A stretch of 64,000 nucleotides of DNA from Rhytidiadelphus loreus (lineage: Eukaryota; Streptophyta; Bryopsida; Hypnales; Hylocomiaceae): positions 66,835,839 through 66,899,838 of the forward strand of contig OX344761.1 in assembly GCA_947034895.1 (NCBI GenBank). Reading direction: 5' to 3'. The notes beneath the pieces are model-generated. The model saw only the letters and a list, made by a program, of their open reading frames with translations, was not told where the DNA came from and made no database searches. How positions within the stretch are numbered: position 1 is the stretch's first letter; each line of letters opens with the position of its first letter. Of this stretch, positions 26,095-35,354 are shown piece after piece. The translations under genes and the position numbers were made by a program.

Positions 26095-26575
26095 GTCAGG
26101 TGTCCGACTAGATGAGCGAACGGTATCGATTCATATTTTTTGCCGTCCGCTCGTCCGTCCGCACCGACTTCAAGGCCGACCTCGTGGCCGTCCGCATGTT
26201 CGGTCGACCGCGTGGCCGTCCGCCTTGTCGATTTCATGGCCGTCCGCTTGGCCGTCCGCCTTGTCGACTACATGGCCGTCCGCCCTGTTGACTTCATGGC
26301 CGTCTGCTTGGCCGTCCGCCCTGTCGACTTCATGGCCGTCCGCCGCTCCGCCCAGCCGACCGCATGAGGGTTAGTCTGCCGGAAATCCCGGTCGGCCCGT
26401 CCGCTCTCCGCTATCCGTCGGAAGCTTCGGTCGGCCCGTCTGCGATCTACCCGTCTGCTCGATGCCGTCGGAAGTTTTGGCCGTCTGCCCGTCCAGCGGT
26501 CGGACGGTAGTCACCGCCAGGTATGTCAAAAGACGTCCTGGGGTCAGCGTCTGTGGACTTTGGACGTCCGGACGC
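26095..26575 (-). repeat. GC-rich minisatellite, right end of hAT-like element
   Basis: Degenerate units such as ATGGCCGTCCGCTTGGCCGT with interspersed GTCGACTTC recur from about 26146 to 26360 and continue as CCGTCCGC/CCGTCTGC units to the right terminus. They mirror the left-end GC-rich repeats. Confidence 0.7.
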
Positions 26576-26940
26576 CTTGTCAACCCTGCTCGCAGTGGCT
26601 TCATCAAGGGCGACCTGGAAGCGAAGGCCATAGTCACATTGTCGTTGACGTACCCAAAACCGGAGTCACGACTAGACATGTTACGACTGTTCAAGCGGTT
26701 CACGGATATACAGAAACCGCTTGATTGGTTCTTCCAAGACGCCGAAGGCGAAGTCGACTGGAATGCTGGATCGTGCGGGGTAGGGCACGCACTTCTGGAG
26801 CAACTGCTGAAGCCCACACTCAAATCGAAGGTCGCCATAGTCATCAACGTCTGGGGAGGAGGAAACGTCACGGAGATTGCTTTGGTAAGTCCATCTTCCA
26901 CTCCGGATCAGGGGACTTAATATTCATTCTGCTCTGCTGT

Positions 26941-27022
26941 TTCTGTCGGCTGCCAGCCGATACATAACTTACTTGTTCTTCCCTTGTTTCTGTCGGCCGC
27001 CAGCCGATACATAACTTACTTG
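26941..27022 (+). repeat. 35-bp tandem duplication with a palindrome in each unit (intron 4)
   Basis: Units at 26941-26975 and 26988-27022 begin TTCTGTCGGC, contain a palindrome (26944 and 26991) and end ATACATAACTTACTTG. They differ at a single base in the core (CTGCCAG against CCGCCAG). This is direct evidence of one route by which copies multiply inside the element. Confidence 0.85.
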
Positions 27023-28136
27023 ATTGCTCTGCTGGTGTTGTCCAGAGGAATGGCCGACCCGTTGTAGAATTCGTTCGTGACGAAGGCGGCATATCGAAGG
27101 CACATGACCGGGTCAAGGAGATGAACGTCATAACGGCTTCGCAGGTGGTACCTTTTCACTCTTCCGCTGTTCAAGGTAACGAGACTGTTGGAAGATCGAC
27201 TGCGGTGTCGCCACGGCATCCATCGGAATCTCAGCAACCTCCGACAGTCCCATCGTCCCCTTACACTAGCCAAGACAACACTGGGACTAGGCACATTCGG
27301 GAAGGAAGTGGGCAGCACGAACATCCGGCAACTCCTATTCGCCCGATCGTTTTCAGTGATTCGGAAAGCGATGAGTCTGAGCACGAAGGACTCGTCCGAA
27401 GGAACCGCGATGACGAATCCGCTGGACCTACTCCGATACGTCCTAACTCACCCGATCCAATTCCGTCCCCAATGCGAACGGAAACTACGCAAGCAGCCAT
27501 GGTGGTAGACTTGCATGCTGTCCCACAGTCCGAGGAGATCATTAGGTCAAGAGCCGGGACCCAGGATATTACAACGACTGGACCTCACGCTCAGCCTTCA
27601 TTGAATCCGTGTTCCTCTGGCGTGCCTGTGATCGGATCTGAGGTTTCTGTCGGCGGGCAGCCGACACCTGCGGAGTCTGCACAAGGTGAGCCACGAAGAG
27701 GACAGAGCAAACGACCCCCTCAGGAGGTCAATACGCAATCTGTGGACTCCCGTGGATCCGGACGTTCAAAGAAGAAACGAAGTCGGCATACTACACAGGA
27801 TGACGAAGGCGTGGCGACCGGGGACTTGCCTAAAGTCGACTTTCCAAACGAAGCGTTGTCACCCGTTCCAGAAGGACCGTCTATGCGAACCCGATCAGGA
27901 GGTTCGTAGGTGATAGTCATCTTTAGGGAAATTTGCGTAGTCATTACAGTAAATATATTAAAAATAGTTCTGCATGGCTACGCCTTGTTCTTCAAGACTT
28001 GTCAATGTCAGCCACTACCTTTGCAGACTAGAGTACTTCTAGAATGTATCGGCTGCCAGCCGATATATGTTACTGTTGTTCGGTTCGTGTCATTGTATTG
28101 CATCTCATGTGTTATGTACTTCATTTCTCGTTGCAG

Positions 28137-28989
28137 ATTCTGGTTCTGTATCAGCAGGGCATCATGACAGGATGAGGTCTAAGCGCGTCGTGGAGTCGAA
28201 CGAACCGACTGTCGACGCTGTAGCCAACACTTCGATTCCGCTAGCTCCACAGGTAGCGACTCAAAAATTGTTTTTGTTCCTCGAGGTCCCCAGAACATTA
28301 ATGTTCTACGAGCCAGGAATTATCAAGTTGAAGAGTGTCACTTAGAGGTCTTCTATCAGAGACAGACCTGGGCTAAGGGAATTTCTCCAGTTCTATCGTA
28401 GTCAGGACATCAAGACGGTCTTCTGGTCGGATCAGCCAATCGACAAACTATATCATCGCCTAGGCAATATTACGTGGAAGGTTCCTGAGCTTTTAACGGA
28501 CTATCTCGCCTACGGGCAGGAGTATTGTGACCTAAGCGCATATCGGGATCCGCAGAATCCCGGAAAACCGATTTTCTTGAAGCGTCTGGCACGGCTTCTT
28601 TGCTTACCATAGTTGTTCAATGCTGGGGCAAATATAGACAATTCATTGATTGTCGATCATGTTCTCTACAGAAACATCTTAAATCTGCCGTATAGTGCGA
28701 TTCATCCACCTCCTTGTACAATGTACTCGGAGGCGAAATTGAAGGGCGGTAAACTCCCATGGCTCTAGCAGACGATGATTCCTTTCCTCGAGGGGTTGCT
28801 GTCTTCTGGGATCTCGGTACCGGAATTCTGCGAATTGAACGAGAGCATAGTCAACCATGCTGCATACCTGGTTCTACGCTGCACAATCTATACTCTGAAG
28901 TGACTCCCAGCTGTCAGAAGGGCTTCGAGGTGCCCTACACGGAGGAGGAACTTCAGGCTATGGGAGCTACTAGCGAACGTCGCACGTGA
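28137..28989 (+). pseudogene. Unrecognised coding remnant with three TAG codons and a frameshift
   Basis: After a polypyrimidine tract and CAG at 28136, one frame (codons from 28139) stays protein-like for more than 250 codons. It is broken by TAG at 28343, 28610 and 28766, then shifts frame near 28880-28903 to finish in a neighbouring frame at 28989 (EVPYTEEELQAMGATSERRT end). Recognisable stretches include REFLQFYRSQDIKTVFWSDQ and LFNAGANIDNSLIVDHVLYRN. I do not recognise the family. It may be a downstream exon of the ParB-like gene or a separate gene; the junction phases I tried do not join cleanly to the exon ending at 27909. Each TAG fits CAG to TAG decay. Confidence 0.6.
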
Positions 28990-29161
28990 ACCTTCACCAA
29001 GATAACAGTTTTTTGTGTCGGCTGCCAACCGACATAGTATTTTATGTAGTGTACAGACTTTGTAAATATAGCGGATATCTTCTAGGTTTTTTTAAAATTT
29101 TGTATATAAACAATTTTTAAGCGATCAGCTGTAATAAAGGCATTTATGCCAGGCTATCCGG

Positions 29162-29560
29162 CTATATTAGGCGGGTATGCGATTCGCTCTCGAAGAAATC
29201 AAATGCTTCCTTCGAGAGTTTGATCGATCGGGCGCGGACACTATAATCAGGTGATATGGGTGATACTGTGCAGCCGCTAGATCTCCACTGCGCAGCCTCT
29301 GCTACACGTATTGAAATAGTCGCAATGTCTGTTCGAATCAACTCCTGACAGACCATGTCATTACGTGTAGCAGAGGTTGTATAGTGGAGTTACACCGGTT
29401 GTACATGATCAGCTGTACCACACGATTACGGGGTTGTGCTTTACCTTCAAACTCTTTCAGGATGCATTTGATTGCTTCCTGATCGAAATCGTGATCTGTC
29501 CGGAAATGAACGGACTTATGCCTTTCATATCTAAAAAAGTTGTGTCTTGACTTCCGTTCG
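29162..29560 (-). other. Possible minus-strand coding remnant
   Basis: The minus strand reads a 64-residue open frame (29162-29356) and, in another frame just upstream, a protein-like stretch including FRTDHDFDQEAIKCILKEFEG. A frameshift near 29350 would join them. Short direct repeats (CGTGTAGCAGAGG at two points) make the segment odd. The plus strand is also open in part, so coding status and strand are uncertain. Confidence 0.25.
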
Positions 29561-29745
29561 TCTATTCATGATTTATATGGACTGTAGTGCTCAATGCTTC
29601 TGGGCACTTCAATGTATCGGTTGCCAGCCGATAAAGGGATTAGCAATCTTCTCTTTGCACATGAATGTGTCGGCTGCCAACCGATACTGCCGACTGCAAT
29701 CTTCTCTACATGCAGTCCTGTAACATTGCGTCATACATTGCACGC

Positions 29746-30405
29746 ATGTTTCAGGAATCAACAAACGGGAATCCGCATGTGCTCAAGAAATGTGTGGTGC
29801 TGTGTGTCATGGGACAGCTCTGCTTCATCGACACGAAAATCAAGGTGGATAATTGGGACCCTTTCAGAAATGTTGTCAAACGCCCAGGACTCGGAGGATT
29901 GTTCACCACATTGTTCGAGAAGTTCCATGTCGGGATATGGTCTAAAATGCCAATGGATGAACTCCGCCCTTTGCTGGCTCACCTACTTCCGAAACATGTC
30001 ACAGACAAACTGGCGTTTGTATATGGAAGAGAGTACTGTGAAGATAGTCAAAATTTCCCCTGGTGCTATAAGACGCTCGAGACTCTTTGTAAGAAACGCC
30101 CCTCAAAGGATACTTGTTGCGTGGACCAAGTTCTCATGGTCGACGTCAACCAGGTTTCGTTGCGAAGGACTCCTGATACGGCGTGCTACCTTCCATACCC
30201 TTTTGTGGGTGAAATGGGCCTGTCGAATAACAGCAAAGTTATTCCAAACATTTCAACGGACATTATTCCATTCATATATCCAATGTACGGGCATAAGTCG
30301 GTCTCGGAATACGTCAAAGTATCCAAAAGGCTGGGTCAATTGCACTACGAAGTGGCACAAGCAATCAAGTACGGGGAGCCTAATTGGGAGGGCTTATTCT
30401 GGTAG
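29746..30405 (+). CDS. Unrecognised element protein, partial
   Basis: An uninterrupted frame of 219 codons runs from ATG at 29746 (MFQESTNG) to TAG at 30405. A CAG at 29752-29754 after a pyrimidine-rich tract could instead be a splice acceptor. Features: a Cys-containing hydrophobic segment (CVVLCVMGQLCFIDT), GLGGLFTTLFEKFHVGIWSK, and a C-terminal part with TACYLPYPFVGEMGLSNNSK. A donor-like GT at 30402 and an acceptor at 30502-30503 could add a short last exon; a 38-codon frame beginning MANRQIGHNSYVMEY is open there, although the phase does not match exactly. It lacks stops, unlike its neighbours. The family is not recognised. Confidence 0.5.
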   Translation: MFQESTNGNPHVLKKCVVLCVMGQLCFIDTKIKVDNWDPFRNVVKRPGLGGLFTTLFEKFHVGIWSKMPMDELRPLLAHLLPKHVTDKLAFVYGREYCEDSQNFPWCYKTLETLCKKRPSKDTCCVDQVLMVDVNQVSLRRTPDTACYLPYPFVGEMGLSNNSKVIPNISTDIIPFIYPMYGHKSVSEYVKVSKRLGQLHYEVAQAIKYGEPNWEGLFW

Positions 30406-31005
30406 CGAGTTCACGCTGCTATCGGCTGCCAGCCGACACCCGGTCCGGTTCAGTCGATGGATGGGGAATTCAGGCCACTACCTCATGGAACCATGACATG
30501 CAGTGACGGTTATGGCGAACCGGCAGATCGGCCACAACTCCTACGTCATGGAATATCTGCGGGTCGGGGAGAACTACATAATCAAGGCTATGATGCTGCT
30601 ATACCGATGTCTCTGGATTTTCATGTAGTCGCAGATATCGGCTGCCAGCTGATACTCTTAGATTGTCTACCTATTACTCATGTAATCAGTTCCAGGCATT
30701 TGCATAGCTTCATGTATAGGTAGAAAAAATTGGCCGTTCTGGGTCGCTTTTACAATGTACGCAAATTAGCGAGTACTGCATGTGGGATTTTCTAAATGCG
30801 CAGGAGTATCGGCTGGCGGCCGACTTTGTTATTTGAATTTCGCAATTCAATCATTCATAGTTCCCGATATATAGCGAATTCGAAACTATGTATTGGCATT
30901 TTTTTTATATATTATGCTTTATCATTTTTGTTCATTGCTTATTGCGTGGACCAAATTTCAAGCAATGTTTTATCGGCCGGCGGCCGACTTATTTCTGGAC
31001 TATGA

Positions 31006-31029
31006 AATTGTCCATAATTAGTTAAATAT
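31006..31029 (-). repeat. Right terminal inverted repeat (24 bp)
   Basis: The reverse complement of 31006-31029 is identical over 24 bp to 12575-12598. Outside the repeat the flanks differ (CCC before the left end, CCG after the right end), so the true boundary is within one to three bases of these coordinates. Confidence 0.88.
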
Positions 31030-31044
31030 CCGTTGAAAAGCTTA

Positions 31045-31772
31045 ATGGGGTTGTTGCAAGAAACACCTGTCGATTTTGGTTCAAACAGCCATAATACTAG
31101 AGTACTGTGAACTTTTGAAATAATTTTTTATAAATGAAATAAAATATGGATAATTCATAAAGCATTCTAAAAAGTATATGTGTGAAAATTCAAGACAAAA
31201 AAATTTATCTCTAAAAGTTATAATCACTCAAAGAGTGATGGAAAATACCATGAAAATAGACACTTTGGAATTTTATTTTTAGAAAATATTTTAAAAATTA
31301 AAAAAAATTAAAAAAAATACATTTTTTCTAACTTAGAGATGCTTCTTCTCAACCACTTTTATCTTTGAAAAAAAAAATTGTGTTCTCTGCACTTCCACAA
31401 AGGTAGTGCACTTTGAGCACATGTGGAGGGTGGAAAGTTTACTATTTTTAGAAATCCTTCAACGAGATTGTGTAACTTTAGTATAAATCTTTGTATACCA
31501 ATTCTGAGCTTCAAATTCTTATTTTTGGGTCAAAAATAGTACTACAAACCCCCAAAATGGCCAAGGTAGACATCCAATTGGGGGATGTGTAAAAATAGTA
31601 AAAAAATTTTAAAAAATCCCAAAAAATTACTTGACATCTGAAACTACCACATGTACCTTCATTTCAAGTTTCATGGAAAATGGACAAATGATGCAAAAGT
31701 TATGAGCAAAAAACTACATGTCCGAAGTCAAGGGGACACAAAATAGGACAAGTGTTTCTTGCAATCACCCAA
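31045..31772. mobile_element. MITE-like element next to the large element
   Basis: The left end GGGTTGTTGCAAGAAACACC and the inverse of the right end, TGGGTGATTGCAAGAAACAC, form an imperfect inverted repeat, with a possible AATG flank on each side. The interior is AT-rich and non-coding. It begins only about 15 bp outside the right terminus of the large element. Confidence 0.55.
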
Positions 31773-31779
31773 TGAGAAA

Positions 31780-32200
31780 GACAAAATTTAGATACCCAAC
31801 CTAAACTCACCATTTTCTACATAATTGGACTATTCAACCTATCGGGACAGACATAGACATTTTGCATTAGGAATTGATCATGGCAAACATCTACATGACT
31901 ATCTAACCTAAATATAAAAAGGTATAATTAGTGAACTATGTGTACTATTTAAAAGTATTATCTTGTGTGATTAGGTCTAGAGTATGCATTGTATAAAGAC
32001 GATTTGACCAAACCTGACATATTGCCCAAACTATTTGACCTCCTTTAGAACACTAGACAAGACTGGGACTTTCATGCATCGTGTCACATACATTGGTAAC
32101 GGACTGACCAACCAAATTTCACACACTTGGGAATAAGAGTGTTATAATATTATTTTAAATTTTTAAATACAAATCTATTTGGAAGTGACTCTAGTCACAA
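31780..32200 (+). repeat. Dispersed repeat, second copy at about 42300-42790
   Basis: The two loci share an ordered series of motifs: a TTAAAAGTATTATCTTGT block, a downstream TGTATAAGACG or TGTATAAAGACG block, repeated TTGCCC motifs, and a GGGAATAAGAGTG or AGGAATAAGGGTG end. No coding potential is seen, and the class is unknown. Confidence 0.55.
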
Positions 32201-32280
32201 AACGTTAAAACAAAGAACCCATATATGATTGTTTCTTGAGTTTTGTGGAAGTGCAAAATCTAGTTTACACAATCCAACAA

Positions 32281-32362
32281 GGCAATCTCTTGGCCATGTC
32301 GGACTACTAGTTCTACGACGTTCCCACAGTCTAGGAACGCCCGGAAACTCACAGTCTCTCAA
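32281..32362 (+). repeat. Fragment of a dispersed element also at 47633 and 50321
   Basis: The stretch CTCTTGGCCATGTCGGAC followed by GTTCC repeats and GAAACTCACAGTCT matches the 3' half of the elements at 47633-47903 and 50321-50612. Confidence 0.5.
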
Positions 32363-32799
32363 TGGGCCAAAAAAACATGTACTGGATAGTAGTCCTATTT
32401 AGAGCTGTCTCCTAAATTTTTTTAAGAGTAGGAAAGATAATTTAAAAATATTAGATACTATCACTAGACACTAAAAAATCCATATTTTCCCATATGTAGG
32501 TAAAATAATGTTGAACATCCTACAAAGTTGTATAGGCACAAAATTCATAGGCTATTATAGAACTCTAGGTGCTATAAGTTTTTGTCTTTAATATCTACTA
32601 ATAAAATCTTATGTTTATCTTGCCCTATTATTTAGAATATTAATAAGATTTTTTTTGGTTTTGTTTTGGATTTGTTGCAAATGATGCTTTTGAAAGAATG
32701 GTTTTTATTTAATTAAATGAATGTTTTGTATTATTGTAATCTTTTAATGTACCTTTTACTTTTTTTTCCAAGTATCCTAGCAATGACCCTTGTTTTTCA

Positions 32800-33082
32800 T
32801 CAATTATAATCAAGTGTAGAAATTTGAAAATATGCAATAACCTTGGAGAAAAAATATACTCAACCTTGGAAGAAGAATTGTTTAGAAATTAGAACCTTGA
32901 CTTCGAGAGCAATAAAGAAACCACATTGCCATGATATTTTCAGTTTATAATCAAGAGTAGAAATTTGAGGATATACAATAGCCTTGGAGGAAGAATATAT
33001 TCAATTTTGGAGGAATTTAAAAAATTAATTAGAACTTTAACCTAGAAACAATAAAAAATCTACATTGCCTTGATATTTTCAG
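32800..33082 (+). repeat. Imperfect tandem duplication, about 140 bp per unit
   Basis: Two units (about 32800-32942 and 32943-33082) each contain a TATAATCAAG..TAGAAATTTGA start and end in GATATTTTCAG. They have diverged by substitutions and small indels. No gene is evident. Confidence 0.65.
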
Positions 33083-35354
33083 CATTGTTTTTTATGCATT
33101 CTTCAACTTGTGATGCAGTTCTTCAAATTAAATAGAAAAACTTAATAAAAATTTGTAACTATCTAAATAAATGAATAGATTGTCACTCAAATGTTGAATT
33201 AACCTCACTTCAACAAGTTTCTTTTCTTTTCACCATAAGCTTTGCATACTACATCTCCGTTTGGCTTTCTTCACCACCATTTATAACATAATTTAAATCA
33301 AATAGTTGTCGATAAATGTAGCTAAGGGAGAAGAGTAACAAACTCATTTGTTCTTCTTGAATTATGTCTAATGCTTTCTATGTCAACTGTAGGTCCAACT
33401 CTGATGTTGCTTTAATTTGGTGTTCTTTATTGAAGATTTGAAAATTATCTCAATTGTTAAGGCCAATGTTCCATGTATCCATGGTGGTGAAATTGGAGTT
33501 GCTCTTTGAAGATCTTGCAATTGTCTCAATTGTTGATGCCTTGTCAATGTTCCATGTGTCCATAAAAGTTGTTAAATAGGAAGTAAGAGGGTACCATTCT
33601 CTTGTCTTTATCTCTTTGCTTTTAACCTTGCAATTGCAATAACTTGATTTGCTTTGCATTGAGGAGGTTGAAAGAGACAATAGGGTGCTAGTATTATAAA
33701 CATTATTATTATTTTTATTCTTCTATGTATACTTCTTTCAACTTCCTTCACAAGTTTATCTAATCATTTTTCCTTGAATTTCTTGTTTGCAACTCTATCT
33801 TGTTGTCTTAAAGCCTTGGTAGCCTCTATTTGAATTTTCTCCTCCTTTCTCTTGGTCTTGGTAAACTCTCGTGCCTCCTTCTTTTTCTTGGTTTCTTCTA
33901 GTGGTTTGTTTTTTTCAATGCCATAGCCTTCACTCCTTGCATGTGTTGAGTGCTTGTGAAAACATGTAACTTAGAATCTGGTGTATCCTTGGATCATTTA
34001 TTTTTATTTTTGGTTTGAAGACTTGTTGTTGTAGTTTTAGAAACCTATTAAATTGTTCATTTCCATCCTCAAGAACACCTTAATCATCAATTTCTTGTTC
34101 TTCATGAGGTTCTTCTCCCTCCAATCACCATAGTAGTAAATGTCGTTATCTTGGGTGTAAGGTATGTCTTTTTTAAGAATCTCTTGAATTTGAACCTCCA
34201 ATTCTTTTTCAATGAACCCCTCACTAGGCCTTGTTTTATTGTTCAACTTATGAGGATTCAAAGGTCAAATCCGTGTTGTAGAGAATCCAACCTTAATATT
34301 ACTAGTTGTTATTACCTTTTTGAGTCCTAAATCACCCATTGAGTCAAATCCTCCTTTCTAACAACCTCTCCTTTGTGTTGCATGGTCCAAATATCTCTAC
34401 AAGCCTTAAATGCTATCTTAAAAGGTTTAAAGACCACAACATAAAAGGGTTAAAGGACACGACTAGTATGAGAAGGTAATGAACCACTATTAGAGAAGTA
34501 ATCAAAACCAAGACAAAATCAACTCATTTTTATTGGATTTTGACCGAATCAACATAAAAATGATTTTTCCTTGTCAAACTTGATTTTTTGGACTACATCA
34601 ACATATTTTCTATTGATTCAATGTCAACCAATAGAATTTTGTTAATTTTTTAGGAATCTTAGGAATCTTCTAGAATCTTCTAGAATCTTGTGAAGAACTA
34701 TTGGAATCTTTTAAAAACTTTTAGAATTTGCTAGAACCTTTGAAAATCTATCGAAAATCTATCAGAATTTGTTGAAATCTTTAGAAATCTACTGAAATCT
34801 ATTAGACACTTTTCAAAATATTTTATGAATTTGATCTAAATTCCAATGATATTCCTTAATTATAATCAATATTTAATCAATATTTAATCAATTTCAACTA
34901 TAAATGAAATTCAAAGTCAAATAATCTAATAAATTTTTTGACTTTGATTAATTCAAATTCTAATGCAATTTTCATTTAGTTTTCTATAGGATGTAATTTG
35001 ATTAGAATTCAAACTTATAATTTAATTTAATTTCTATTATATATTTTAAAGTTTAATATAAAGTATACTTACAAATAGTGGATTCAAGAGATTTCACCAA
35101 GATGCTTTGATTACCCGAAAATTAAGATTCTTAATAACTTCTTCATCAAAATCTAAATAAAATGAATAAAAACTTCACATATATTTTGAACCATAATATT
35201 AGAAATAAAAATGAAACTCATTGAAAGATAACAAGATTTTTTATTTTATAACAAAGTTTCACTAGAAATAGAGGTGAGAGGAACACATTTGAAATCCATT
35301 TTGTCCCTCAAGATGACAATACTAAATTATCAATAAAAATTGAGTTTTGAATGT
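33083..35354. other. AT-rich intergenic sequence with decayed coding-like scraps
   Basis: Short minus-strand frames at 33450-33680 and 34037-34261 are Lys/Asn-rich and not recognised. The first repeats MDTWNI twice, and 39987-40190 has the related MDTCNI, so both may derive from one degraded transposon gene. At 34610-34800 GAATCTT/GAATCTA units are loosely repeated. Confidence 0.4.

Larger units (their letters stand above)
21887..26588. mobile_element. Non-autonomous hAT-like foldback element (4702 bp)
   Basis: The termini are CAGGGTTGAC at 21887-21896 and GTCAACCCTG at 26579-26588, matching the hAT-type CAGGG end, with an 8-bp duplication (21879-21886 and 26589-26596). Inside each end lies GC-rich sequence dense in GGACGTCC and GGACGGCC units. 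Then come long inverted arms (about 22230-23686 and 24680-25939) and a roughly 1-kb AT-rich loop. No transposase frame is present. It sits in exon 4 of the ParB-like gene. Removing it plus one target copy leaves the frame uninterrupted. It contains none of the host element's palindromes, so it is a later arrival. Confidence 0.85.
18906..27909 (+). pseudogene. ParB/sulfiredoxin-like protein gene, spliced, interrupted by hAT insertion and two nonsense codons
   Basis: Exons fit at 18906-18934, 19209-20058, 20179-20658, 20858-21886 joined to 26597-26884 across the hAT insert, and 27046-27909. Every junction is GT-AG and all phases agree, giving 1180 codons including the stop. Exon 3 carries WYIIGGQHTVTACRE (GGQHT near residue 361) followed by VRVSNALNLNIAEKVAKE. 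This matches the GG-x-H/R core and downstream Asn-rich helix of ParB/Srx-like domains. The exon-2 end is Lys-rich (possible nuclear targeting). The last exon is Ser/Pro-rich with a basic KKKRSRH patch. In-frame TAG at 19690-19692 and TGA at 19867-19869 disable it. Each of the four introns holds one to four palindromes. The start at 18906 is the simplest choice; the frame is open further upstream. The biochemical role is unknown. Confidence 0.78.
27648..30989 (+). repeat. Palindrome copies in the right part of the element
   Basis: Copies start at 27648, 28047, 29016, 29615, 29668, 30420, 30636, 30807 and 30971. The 27648 copy is inside the last exon of the ParB-like gene and is read as SVGGQPTP, with a CGGGCAG core. 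The 28047 copy lies between the ParB-like gene and the next coding remnant. The 29615 and 29668 copies precede the 29746 frame. The last two lie close to the right end and finish CCGACT. The 30420 copy (TAT...ACA) is oriented against the presumed direction of transcription, the one clear exception. Confidence 0.85.
12575..31029. mobile_element. Large TIR-bounded mobile element with ParB-like and DUF7869-like genes
   Basis: Seen: a 24-bp perfect terminal inverted repeat at both ends, a shift to GC-richer coding sequence inside, and a palindrome family found only inside. The element is 18455 bp; about 13.7 kb remains after subtracting the hAT-like insert at 21887-26588. Contents are a minus-strand RNase H-like gene, a divergent spliced plus-strand ParB-like gene, and two more plus-strand coding remnants. 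The target duplication is at most 2 bp and ambiguous (TA, AT or CC fit). Gene pairs and TIRs suggest a DNA transposon whose mobilising enzyme is probably the 13542-17705 product. No known superfamily is recognised from these ends. All genes carry disabling mutations, so this copy is defective. Confidence 0.85.

Noticed and set aside
13190..30989. CRISPR-like array of palindromic repeats
   Set aside because: The copies are irregularly spaced by tens of bases to kilobases, lie in spliced eukaryotic genes, vary in core sequence and have no cas genes nearby.
12575..31029. Bacterial contamination or bacterial plasmid because of a ParB-like gene
   Set aside because: The gene has four phase-consistent GT-AG introns, the block is bounded by TIRs in plant-type AT-rich DNA and carries a plant-type hAT insertion.
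12575..31029. Endogenised giant virus fragment
   Set aside because: No capsid, polymerase or packaging gene is visible, and perfect terminal repeats at 18 kb fit a transposon better.
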